Of a stretch of DNA of 64,000 bases, positions 49,347-57,369 are shown one piece after another. Numbering within the stretch: the first letter of the stretch is position 1; each line of letters begins with the position of its first letter. The DNA comes from Spirosoma pollinicola (lineage in GTDB: Bacteria > Bacteroidota > Bacteroidia > Cytophagales > Spirosomataceae), in the NCBI RefSeq assembly GCF_002831565.1, contig NZ_CP025096.1, positions 620,001 through 684,000 of the forward strand. The letters run 5' to 3'. Position numbers and translations under genes: made by a program. Below the pieces are notes generated by a model. That model was not told where the DNA came from, made no database searches, and worked only from the letters and a program-made list of their open reading frames with translations.

Positions 49347-49588
49347 AGACGTTAATTATTTTCCAATTTAACTGTCTACTTAACCATTAATTTAAGCAAG
49401 TAAGTAAGAGATCGATTTTAGCAGAAAGAGACATAAATGAACGAAACATGGGTATAGCGGTATCGGTGTCGTGTACTTCTGTATCCAGCCAGTACACCGC
49501 TCAGTACATTTTCAGTACCCGGATCAAGGAACCTTGGTCTTAGTTGAAGTATTCCATAATTTAACTAAGACTTGTTTTTATAAATTTT

Positions 49589-50122
49589 ATGCATACTCCA
49601 CTGACGGATGAAGAAATGATTCGCCAGTTTCGGACAGATCAATCATCTCACTGTTTCGAGGCTTTGTACAATCGCTACGTTAAAAAAGTTTATCGCCGTT
49701 GTTTATCAATGACGAAAGACCCTCTCAAAGCCGAAGACTTTACTCATGACATTTTTTTGAAGGTATTTAATAAACTGGATGCCTTTCAGCAACGCTCCAG
49801 TTTTTCTACATGGCTTTACACAATCTAATACAATTACTGCTCAGACCAGTTACAGTTAGCAAAGCGTTTGAGCCTTACTGCGCTTGATAACGATTTCAGA
49901 CACGATATACCCGAATCAACCGAAGTACAACTTCATGAAGAAACACTGCTGTTAGCTAAACAGGCCATGACAACCTTGTCAGCTAAGGAGCAGGCACTAC
50001 TTCATTTGAGGCATGAAGAAGGCATGAGTATTGAACAAATTGCTTACGACTATACTGTTAACCCCAGCGCCGTTAAGATGCGGCTTAAACGAAGCCGGGA
50101 AAAATTCATCGCTTATGTATAA
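49589..50122 (+). pseudogene. ECF sigma factor with an in-frame TAA between regions 2 and 4
   Basis: Region 2 reads CFEALYNRYVKKVYRRCLSMTKDPLKAEDFTHDIFLKVFNKLDAFQQRSSFSTWLYTI. TAA follows at 49826, and the same frame continues YNYCSDQLQLAKRLSLTALDND...LAKQAMTTLSAKEQALLHLRHEEGMSIEQIAYDYTVNPSAVKMRLKRSREKF (region 4). The stop replaces a single residue, usually alanine, in the conserved TIAYNYCSD. All else is intact, so it is either a fresh nonsense mutation, readthrough, or a sequencing error. Full length would be 177 residues, normal for an ECF sigma factor. Confidence 0.75.
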
Positions 50123-50265
50123 AGAACTATGGAGGCTAAGTATAAATAATATATCCTATTCTTTCTATAGATAGTATAGTTTCATACATAAGTACAGTCG
50201 GGTAAAAAATTTGTACCCATTATGAAGAACTTGCAGTCTAAGAATTACAGAAAACATCACACGCA

Positions 50266-50457
50266 ATGGAAATGGTAACATTTGCAGCTTTGAAAAAAGG
50301 TCTGGTTCGGCAATTAATCGAACAAATTGTCGAATTTCATCCGAATATGACCGAAAAACAACGTGAAGAGTCTGTTCAGCCTTGCCTGAACGTTATAGCC
50401 CTGTTTATTAGCTTGACCGTAACGTTTGTCGGTATTGTGGTCTGGGCTTTTTCCTAA
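50266..50457 (+). CDS. small single-span membrane protein, function unknown
   Basis: This 63-residue protein (MEMVTFAALKKGLVRQLIEQIVEFHPNMTEKQREESVQPCLNVIALFISLTVTFVGIVVWAFS) has a charged helical N-terminus and one C-terminal membrane helix. It lies 143 bp after the sigma gene. Being next to an ECF sigma factor, a short regulatory or anti-sigma-like role could be imagined, but nothing in the sequence shows it. Confidence 0.4.
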   Translation: MEMVTFAALKKGLVRQLIEQIVEFHPNMTEKQREESVQPCLNVIALFISLTVTFVGIVVWAFS

Positions 50458-50569
50458 GCATCTGCCTAATTATCCTGCGTATACTGTTTGTGGTATACAT
50501 CTCCTGAATCCCCGAAACTATTAATGGGTATTTTGTATGACTACGCTCCCCCGATGATAAGCGATCTGC

Positions 50570-50935
50570 TTATTCAGGAAGCATAGCTCTGTCAAGAGGT
50601 TCCTCCTCTATCGGGTCAAAAAATGGCCACAGTGCTTCAGACGTAATATACACAAGCCGTAAGGGTATCGTAACACCTGCTTTTGTTGGGTGAGAAATCT
50701 GACGTATATAGGGTACCATAGCCACTATATATTGACCCGGTTCATCATCAAGCTCCCTAAAAATCAGTTCATGCTTTGTGGCATAATCATATTTACCACT
50801 ACAAATTACCTCATAGTCCATCCAGGTATCCTCCCCTACCTGAGTAGCCCGTCGGCGATTAACATCTGTATAGAGCATGTAACGTACCAGAGCCCGCGAA
50901 TTAGCCAAATCTAACTCATTGCCTATATTTGACAT
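50570..50935 (-). CDS. hypothetical protein
   Basis: This 121-residue soluble protein (MSNIGNELDLANSRALVRYMLYTDVNRRRATQVGEDTWMDYEVICSGKYDYATKHELIFRELDDEPGQYIVAMVPYIRQISHPTKAGVTIPLRLVYITSEALWPFFDPIEEEPLDRAMLPE) has mixed alpha/beta character and an acidic C-terminus. I do not recognise a family. Its reading frame and codon use look genuine, and it has an AT-rich promoter region upstream. Confidence 0.5.
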   Translation of the reverse strand: MSNIGNELDLANSRALVRYMLYTDVNRRRATQVGEDTWMDYEVICSGKYDYATKHELIFRELDDEPGQYIVAMVPYIRQISHPTKAGVTIPLRLVYITSEALWPFFDPIEEEPLDRAMLPE

Positions 50936-51644
50936 TTGCTATTATTATATTTTATTTATACCATAAAGATAGCCAAATATTTGTTTACTTTAAATTTAGA
51001 TCATAAAAAAAATACTGACCTAACGCCTAAACCACTGTCTAACAAATACCTGTTAAATTTATATACTCACCCTACACTATAATACATGTATACGCTAAAA
51101 AAAGTTAGATCATATAAATCTGTTTTAATAAACTACTCGTATATATTACCTGGATAAAAAGAGGAAGGTTTTCAACGGCCTGCAAATAGCGGGCCGGTTG
51201 ATTTTTTAATATAAATTTATCTGACTACTGCTCCACTTATTTACGGCTGTTTACCCGTCTTGATAATCTAATCCTTGTAGGCGTATCGCTCTTCGTTCGC
51301 ACTCGTCAATATTTCATTTATAGTTTCTTTTAGTAGTTCACTGGTTGATAAACGGTTTGCATAAAGCCATTCCGCCTTTCATAGATTATATAGAGCAACT
51401 CAAAGTGGTATAAAAAAAGCCAGACCGTCCCATTGCGAAGACGGCCTGACCCAGTTGAAAAGAAAAGTGTAAGCCTTATATACGGGTGTAGTATTGATAC
51501 AGATTTACCGTCAAGACAATCTGACTAATCTTCTTTTTGTGGGCTGTTCAAAGCGACTTTGTCATACTGATGCAGGAAGCATTCTCGACAGATTCCGTAA
51601 TTTGCGGAGCAACTGGAAGACTTCATTTTGTATTTACGCTCACT
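50936..51644. other. long AT-rich intergenic region
   Basis: About 700 bp without a convincing gene; the first 250 bp are very AT-rich. A GACCGTC...GACGG inverted repeat around 51423-51447 (GCCAGACCGTC with GACGGCCTGAC) could be a terminator or attenuator before the Nif3-like gene. Confidence 0.4.
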
Positions 51645-52742
51645 ATGATTCAAATCCGCCACCTTGCTGCTCACATCGAAGCATTGGCACCCCTTGCTTA
51701 TCAGGAATCCTACGACAATGTGGGCTTGTTGGTAGGCAATCCCAATACCGCTGTTACGGGTGTACTGGTTACGCTCGATATTACAGAAGCCGTTGTCGAT
51801 GAGGCTGTTGCCAGAGGATGTAATGTTATTGTAGCCCATCATCCGGTTGTCTTTAAAGGTCTGAAGAAACTGACGGGAAAAACCTATGTGGAGCGGACAG
51901 TCATAAAAGCTATTAAACATGACGTAGCACTTTATGCAGCGCATACGAACCTGGATAATGTGGCTGGGGGCGTCAATTTCAGGATTGCCGAAAAGCTCAA
52001 CCTACAAAATGTCAGCATACTGGCCCCTAAAACGCAGGTGCTAACCAAGTTAGTTACGTTTGTTCCTATAACTCACACGCAAGCTGTGCTGGATGCGCTT
52101 TATGCTGCTGGAGCAGGGCAAATTGGTGCCTATAAAAATTGCAGTTTTCGCGTGGCCGGGACCGGAACATTCCAACCTACGGAAACGGCCCGGCCAACGA
52201 TTGGCGAACCAGGTGAGTACCACGAGGAAAGCGAAAATCGTGTTGAAGTTATCATACCAGCTCACCAGCAGTGGCAGCTCTTAAACGCGTTGCGTCAGGC
52301 TCACCCGTATGAAGAAGTCGCCTATTACCTTACAGCTCTGGATAATCAGCATCAGGAAGTGGGCTCCGGCGCGGTTGGCGATTTGCCAGAACCACTGATG
52401 GGAATGGCCTGGCTGACTTATCTGAAAGAGCATATGGCGCTAAATCTGATACGCTACACGGCCCTACCCGACCAGCCTATAAAGCGTATAGCCGTATGTG
52501 GGGGCGTTGGAAGTTTCCTGTTGCCCGATGCCATACGTGCCGGAGCCGATGTATTTGTGACGGCTGATTATAAATACCACGAGTTTTTTGATGCCGAAAA
52601 TCGCATCGGTATCTGCGATATTGGGCATTATGAGAGCGAAGTCTTCACTAAAGACTTAATTCGAGAGCATTTAGCAAAAAAATTCACTACTTTTGCGGTA
52701 ATTTTATCGTATACGGATACGAATCCGGTTCGATATTTCTAA
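51645..52742 (+). CDS. Nif3-like dinuclear metal centre hexameric protein
   Basis: From ATG 51645 the protein has 365 residues. It matches the Nif3/YqfO family: YQESYDNVGLLVGNPNTAVTGVLVTLDITEAVVDEAVARGCNVIVAHHPVVFKGLKKLTG (metal-binding HH), VALYAAHTNLDNVAGGVNF, and the C-terminal metal-binding FVTADYKYHEFFDAENRIGICDIGHYESE. The ~120-residue insert between the halves (LVTFVPITHTQAVLDALYAAGAGQIGAYKNCSF...RVEVIIPAHQQWQLLNALRQAHPYEEVAYYLTAL) is the PII-like/CutA-like domain of long YqfO proteins. Its role is ill defined. The next gene (Zn-ribbon protein) is the usual neighbour in Bacteroidota. Confidence 0.92.
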   Translation: MIQIRHLAAHIEALAPLAYQESYDNVGLLVGNPNTAVTGVLVTLDITEAVVDEAVARGCNVIVAHHPVVFKGLKKLTGKTYVERTVIKAIKHDVALYAAHTNLDNVAGGVNFRIAEKLNLQNVSILAPKTQVLTKLVTFVPITHTQAVLDALYAAGAGQIGAYKNCSFRVAGTGTFQPTETARPTIGEPGEYHEESENRVEVIIPAHQQWQLLNALRQAHPYEEVAYYLTALDNQHQEVGSGAVGDLPEPLMGMAWLTYLKEHMALNLIRYTALPDQPIKRIAVCGGVGSFLLPDAIRAGADVFVTADYKYHEFFDAENRIGICDIGHYESEVFTKDLIREHLAKKFTTFAVILSYTDTNPVRYF

Positions 52743-52750
52743 TGAATAGT

Positions 52751-52839
52751 GTATAATGAATAATGTAAAACACTGAATACCAGTAACGTTCAGCTAGTTG
52801 ACATAGATATCATTATACATTAAACATTATTCATTATAC
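52751..52839. repeat. AT-rich inverted repeat
   Basis: GTATAATGAATAATGT and ACATTATTCATTATAC face each other across 57 bp, between the Nif3-like and Zn-ribbon genes. It could form an hairpin in the intercistronic mRNA. Confidence 0.45.
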
Positions 52840-52859
52840 ATTAAAACACAAATCTCCGA

Positions 52860-53615
52860 ATGGAACTGACGATTGCGCAAAAACTAGACGCTCTTCTGAA
52901 ACTGCAATCCCTTGATTCTCAATTAGACGAACTCATAAAAATTCGTGGTGGCTTGCCCGAAGAAGTCCGTGACCTTGAAGACGACATTGCTGGCTTTGAA
53001 ACCCGAATTGGCAAGTTTCAGAGTGAGATCAAGACGCTGGACGAGGAAATTGAGCGCAATCGCGTGGCAAAGAAAGACGCAGAAAAGCTGATCACCAAGT
53101 ATAAGGATCAGCAAATGAACGTCCGTAACAACCGCGAATTCGACGCCATTTCTAAAGAAATCGAATTACAATCTCTTGAGATTGAGTTGGTTGAGAAACG
53201 CGCCAACGAAGCTCAATTCCGGGTTCGGGGCAAAGAGGAAGAAATCAAAACGACCCAGGCGGCTCTCAACGAACGGAAAGAAGACCTGAAAGCGAAAAAG
53301 CAGGAGCTTGATCAGATCACGTCTGAAAGCCAGGAGGAGGAGAAAGAAATCATCAAACAACGCGATGTACAGGCAACGACTATCGAACCGCGTTTGCTGA
53401 ACTCCTACAAAAAAATTCGTGGTAACGCCCTGAACGGCTTAGCCGTTGTCATGGTGAAACGTGGTGCTTGCGGTGGCTGCTTTAACGTAGTTCCACCACA
53501 GCGTCAGGCCGATATCAAAGACAAAAAGAAAATCATTGTCTGCGAGCATTGCGGACGGATATTCGCTGATGTGGAAGGTGTTCCTGAACCAGCACCAACG
53601 GGCCGCGGCCGATAG
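52860..53615 (+). CDS. coiled-coil zinc-ribbon protein (CT398-like)
   Basis: This 251-residue protein has a long charged coiled coil over residues ~5-180 (LDSQLDELIKIRGGLPEEVRDLEDDIAGFETRIGKFQSEIKTLDEEIERNRVAKKDAEKL). A C4 zinc ribbon follows near the C-terminus (MVKRGACGGCFNVVPPQ...IIVCEHCGRIF). This layout defines the C4-type zinc ribbon family exemplified by chlamydial CT398, often beside nif3-like genes. CT398 is reported to interact with RpoN and secretion components, but that cannot be transferred here. A strong terminator follows. Confidence 0.9.
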   Translation: MELTIAQKLDALLKLQSLDSQLDELIKIRGGLPEEVRDLEDDIAGFETRIGKFQSEIKTLDEEIERNRVAKKDAEKLITKYKDQQMNVRNNREFDAISKEIELQSLEIELVEKRANEAQFRVRGKEEEIKTTQAALNERKEDLKAKKQELDQITSESQEEEKEIIKQRDVQATTIEPRLLNSYKKIRGNALNGLAVVMVKRGACGGCFNVVPPQRQADIKDKKKIIVCEHCGRIFADVEGVPEPAPTGRGR

Positions 53616-53634
53616 GCTTCACCCTAATGAACAC

Positions 53635-53667
53635 AAAAAAAGGTCGTCTATCAGACGACCTTTTTTT
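53635..53667. terminator. intrinsic terminator
   Basis: AAAAAAAGGTCGTCT and AGACGACCTTTTTTT form a 15-bp stem with loop ATC and flanking A/T runs, a classical bidirectional rho-independent terminator. It follows the Zn-ribbon gene by about 20 bp. Confidence 0.9.
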
Positions 53668-53724
53668 GTGCCATTACGCACTACCTGCCGTTACTTTGTT
53701 GACAGTTTCCGCCTAAATTAAATC

Positions 53725-55209
53725 ATGCGCACCTTCATTAGCCGTATTATTGTTCTCACAGCCAGTATGCTGCTGCGTACGCTGCTGGTTCAGGCGCAGG
53801 GTTTCGTGTGGACACCGGGCCTTCAACAGGCTTATGCTGACCTGCAAAAGCTGGAAACGCAATCATCCCAACAAGTATTGGCCCGTGAGTCGGCCAACAA
53901 CGGCGTCCGTATTTTTGTAGAGGACTATCTGGATATGCTAAGCCTCGTTACTTCCGACGACGACCGCCTGTTTACCGCGATAAGCGACCGGGAAGACGAC
54001 CGGCTCGACGCACTCAAAAAGTTAGACAATACTTCCCCCTGGCAACGCGTGCTACTCGCCGAAGTAAGACTCCACTGGGCTTTTGTAAAATTAAAGTTTG
54101 GGAAAGAAGTCAGTGCCAGTTGGGATGTCATTCGAGCCTATAAACTGCTGGCCGAAAATCAGAAACGCTTCCCTGCTTTCCTGCCAACCTACAAATCGCT
54201 GGGAACACTGCACATCATGATTGGCTCCGTACCCGATAATTACGTGTGGGTTGCCAATCTGTTAGGCCTGCATGGCAACATTCAGGAAGGGCAGCAAGAA
54301 CTTCAACGCGCCCGGCAAGACCCAACCTTCGGACTTGAAGCCCGACTAATAGACCTGATGGTACGGGCCTATGTCCTGAAATTTACCGATGCCGACGGGC
54401 AAAGTCTAAAACGTCTGGTTAGCGATCATCCGAACAACCTGCTGCTCCATTTTTTTGGCGCTACTATCGAACAAAAAAATGGGCATAGCGAACAAGCCCT
54501 TGCCTATCTGGCTAGTCGTCCGACGGGTAAAAACTATATGGCTTTACCTGTTATTGAGAATGTGCTGGGCGATATTTATTTGCAAAAAAGCGAATATGCT
54601 ACGGCAATAACTCATTTCAACCAATTCCTGACGACTTATGAGGGCCGAAACTTCCTGAAAGACTCCTACTACAAACTGTTTCTCTGTCAGTGGTTAGCCA
54701 ATCAGCCAGACGCCGTTTCTCGTCCATTTATACAGAAAGTAACGTCTGTTGGCCGAACAACAGTCGAATCAGATAAAGCGGCACAGAAGTTTGCCGAGTC
54801 CTATTTACAACGGGGAGCTTCAGCCAATCAGAAAATCCTAATGCGGGCGCGGCTGGCTTCCGATGGTGGTTTTACCGACAGCGCTCTGGCCTATCTGCAG
54901 CCTTACACCGAAGCCAAATTCCCGACAATAGCCGAAAAAGCAGAGTACAACTACCGCATAGGACGTATTTTCCAACGTCGAAATGAGCCTGATTCGGCTA
55001 TTTCATGGTTAACCCGTGCGTTGGTCCTAAGCGAGCCTGAGCAGCTTTCTTTCGGGGCTACGGCGGCCTTGCAACTGGGCTATATCTATAAACAAAAGAA
55101 CGACCGCACTCGCGCGCGGTCGTTCTTTCAAAAAGCCATTAGTTTCAAACACCACGAGTATAAAAACAGCGTAGACAATAAAGCAAGGGCCGCTTTAAGT
55201 CAGTTTTAG
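53725..55209 (+). CDS. secreted TPR-repeat protein
   Basis: This 494-residue protein has a signal peptide (TFISRIIVLTASMLLRTLLVQAQ). Helical repeats follow, of which the C-terminal ones are clear TPRs (PVIENVLGDIYLQKSEYATAITHFNQFL; AEYNYRIGRIFQRRNEPDSAISWLTRAL; AALQLGYIYKQKNDRTRARSFFQKAISFK). No enzyme motif is seen. It is probably a periplasmic or envelope scaffold, widespread in Cytophagales. Its last two codons and stop form part of the 85-bp palindrome at 55200-55284. Confidence 0.8.
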   Translation: MRTFISRIIVLTASMLLRTLLVQAQGFVWTPGLQQAYADLQKLETQSSQQVLARESANNGVRIFVEDYLDMLSLVTSDDDRLFTAISDREDDRLDALKKLDNTSPWQRVLLAEVRLHWAFVKLKFGKEVSASWDVIRAYKLLAENQKRFPAFLPTYKSLGTLHIMIGSVPDNYVWVANLLGLHGNIQEGQQELQRARQDPTFGLEARLIDLMVRAYVLKFTDADGQSLKRLVSDHPNNLLLHFFGATIEQKNGHSEQALAYLASRPTGKNYMALPVIENVLGDIYLQKSEYATAITHFNQFLTTYEGRNFLKDSYYKLFLCQWLANQPDAVSRPFIQKVTSVGRTTVESDKAAQKFAESYLQRGASANQKILMRARLASDGGFTDSALAYLQPYTEAKFPTIAEKAEYNYRIGRIFQRRNEPDSAISWLTRALVLSEPEQLSFGATAALQLGYIYKQKNDRTRARSFFQKAISFKHHEYKNSVDNKARAALSQF

Positions 55210-55284
55210 GGGGGAGAAACAAGGAACAAACGCCATATCTTCAAGATATGGCGTTTGTTCCTTGTTTCTCCCCCCTAAAACTGA
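55200..55284. repeat. 85-bp perfect palindrome (REP-like, RAYT-flanking)
   Basis: Arms of 42 nt (55200-55241 and 55243-55284) are perfect inverted repeats around a single C. The inner core AAACGCCATATCTT is shared with the palindrome at 55944-56042. The left arm includes the last codons and TAG of the TPR gene, and the right arm is an exact inverted copy of it. Confidence 0.85.
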
Positions 55285-55285
55285 T

Positions 55286-55924
55286 TCAAGTTTCAATGAT
55301 CAACTCTTTTAACAAACCCGGCTCTTCGCGATTTTGATGAACCTGCTGATAAGCCTCAATGCCACCGAACCACGAAAGAACCTGCAATTTCATTAATCGA
55401 GTCACCTTAGGACTCATCATCTTACAATATGAACTGTATGGATACTCCCTGAAATCGGCACAAATACCATGCGTTTCAGGATTTCGATGGATATAGGCAA
55501 CTAAATTTGTGAAGTACTCATCTGAATCAACCAGCTTGCGCCTGAAATTCTTTTCAAAAAGGCTCACTGTTCGTTCTTCCTGTACTTTAATTGATTTTGC
55601 GTAGGACACAAAGAAACGCCGGAATTGCTCACTAATAATGCGTTCAGGTGATATGATAAGTTCTTGACCATGCCGTAGTGTCTGTTCTATTTTGGGTAGG
55701 TCAGCGAAATTTTTTATACGAACTAATAAATGGAAGTGATTGGGCAGTAAGCAGAAAGTATACGTTTCAAGATAAGGGCTTAAATAGTAGTCGTACTTCT
55801 GCAAAAAATACCGGTAATTCCGGTGCTGGAAAAATAAATTATCGCCGTTGTTGCCCCGGTTATAGATGTGATAGAAGCAGTCTTCAAGCAGTGGTGGAAA
55901 ATATTCCTGCCGATAGGTGGCCAT
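55286..55924 (-). CDS. REP-associated tyrosine transposase (RAYT/TnpA-REP)
   Basis: From ATG 55924 the protein has 212 residues. It has the Y1/HUH transposase features: FYHIYNRGNNGDNLFFQ, the HUH-type motif LLPNHFHLLVRI, and the helix carrying the nucleophilic tyrosine, NLVAYIHRNPETHGICADFREYPYSSY. RAYTs are single-copy relatives of IS200/IS605 transposases that cut and join REP hairpins. Two long palindromes with a common core flank the gene on both sides, which fits that role. The frame could extend to 55987, but that part lies inside the palindrome and is unlike the family. Confidence 0.88.
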   Translation of the reverse strand: MATYRQEYFPPLLEDCFYHIYNRGNNGDNLFFQHRNYRYFLQKYDYYLSPYLETYTFCLLPNHFHLLVRIKNFADLPKIEQTLRHGQELIISPERIISEQFRRFFVSYAKSIKVQEERTVSLFEKNFRRKLVDSDEYFTNLVAYIHRNPETHGICADFREYPYSSYCKMMSPKVTRLMKLQVLSWFGGIEAYQQVHQNREEPGLLKELIIET

Positions 55925-55943
55925 AGTCTTTTTGTAAGCAAAG

Positions 55944-56042
55944 TAGTAAAAAGGGTAGATAAAACAAGGGTAAACGCCAAACGCCATATCTTGGAGATAT
56001 GGCGTTTGGCGTTTACCCTTGTTTTATCTACCCTTTTTACTA
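55944..56042. repeat. 99-bp palindrome with 48-bp perfect arms (REP-like, RAYT-flanking)
   Basis: Arms 55944-55991 and 55995-56042 are perfect inverted repeats around the loop TGG. The core AAACGCCATATCT also occurs in the palindrome on the other side of the RAYT gene. The right arm starts exactly at the TAG stop of pgk (56042-56040), so the left arm is an inverted copy that includes the stop codon. Confidence 0.85.
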
Positions 56043-57227
56043 GGCCAGTGCAGCTACGCCGGGTAATACTTTGCCTTCCATGTATTCCAGTAACGCACCG
56101 CCACCGGTCGATACATAACTCACACGGTCGCCGTAGCCAGCCTGATTAACAGCCGATGCCGAGTCACCACCACCAATGAGCGAGAAGGCACCGTTTTCTT
56201 CGGTAGCTTTCACTACGGCTTCGGCAATAGCGTTGGTACCATGCGCAAAGTTCTCAAATTCAAAAACCCCCATCGGACCATTCCAGAGGATGGTTTTCGA
56301 GCGTAGTACGACCTCTTTAAACAATTCGATTGTTTCGGGACCAATGTCCAGTCCTTCCCATCCATCAGGAATCTCACCCGTTGCAACAACCTGACGATTA
56401 GCCGTATTCGAAAAATCGTCGGCGCAGAGGTTATCGACAGGCATGTAAATTTTCACACCTTTAGCCTCCGCTTTCTTCAATAACTCAAGAGCTAAATCCT
56501 GCTTATCAGCTTCGAGGAGTGATTTGCCGATTTTGCCACCCAATGCCTTGGTGAATGTATACGTCATTCCACCCCCAATAATCAGGTTGTCAACCGTATC
56601 GAGCAGCTTCTCGATGATCAGAATTTTATCGGAAATTTTAGCACCACCCATGATCGCTGTAAACGGCCGTTCAGCTTCTTCCAGAATCTTTTTGGCATTG
56701 GCTAACTCAGCATTCATGACATACCCGGCAACACGATCCTCAAAAAACTGGCCCATTACTGCCGTGGATGCGTGTGCCCGGTGCGCTGTACCAAAAGCAT
56801 CATTGACCCAAACATCACCAAGTTTCGCTAGTTTTTCAGCAAAAGCGACATCTCCCTTTTCTTCTTCTTTGTAGAAACGCAGGTTTTCGAGCAACAGAAT
56901 TTCGCCCGGTTGCAGACTAGCCGCCAGATCAGTAGCTGATTGACCAATGCAGTCGTCGGCAAATTTCACCTCGCGGCCAAACGCTTCTTTCAGAGCGGGC
57001 AGCAAATGTTTGAGGGAATATTTCTCTTCGGGACCACCCTTAGGCCGGCCTAAATGCGACATCAAAATGGCCGAACCACCGTCGTTCACGATTTTCAGAA
57101 CGGTTGGAATGGTCGCTTTGATGCGAGTGTCGTCAGTAATGTTATACTCTTTGTCGAGCGGCACGTTGAAGTCCACCCGAACGAGGGCTTTCTTACCGGC
57201 AAAATTGTAGGTATCTACGGTTTTCAT
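56040..57227 (-). CDS. pgk: phosphoglycerate kinase
   Basis: This 395-residue protein is a complete [55 protein letters not shown] at the N-terminus (3-phosphoglycerate site). In the C-terminal half come [39 protein letters not shown] and the nucleotide site [23 protein letters not shown]...[38 protein letters not shown]. It converts 1,3-bisphosphoglycerate and ADP to 3-phosphoglycerate and ATP in glycolysis. Length is normal. It is monocistronic here; a 48-bp-arm palindrome lies at its 3' end. Confidence 0.97.
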   Translation of the reverse strand: MKTVDTYNFAGKKALVRVDFNVPLDKEYNITDDTRIKATIPTVLKIVNDGGSAILMSHLGRPKGGPEEKYSLKHLLPALKEAFGREVKFADDCIGQSATDLAASLQPGEILLLENLRFYKEEEKGDVAFAEKLAKLGDVWVNDAFGTAHRAHASTAVMGQFFEDRVAGYVMNAELANAKKILEEAERPFTAIMGGAKISDKILIIEKLLDTVDNLIIGGGMTYTFTKALGGKIGKSLLEADKQDLALELLKKAEAKGVKIYMPVDNLCADDFSNTANRQVVATGEIPDGWEGLDIGPETIELFKEVVLRSKTILWNGPMGVFEFENFAHGTNAIAEAVVKATEENGAFSLIGGGDSASAVNQAGYGDRVSYVSTGGGALLEYMEGKVLPGVAALA

Positions 57228-57369
57228 GCGACTACGTATGGTCGTTGGTTTACGGGGCCAAACTTAGCAGTTTTTCGGCAGACACAGACGCGAAGTTTGC
57301 AGTTCATGCATAGACACCTGTTTCTCACATGACAGAACTAGGGCCAGATTAGCTGAAATTACCGGGTCT

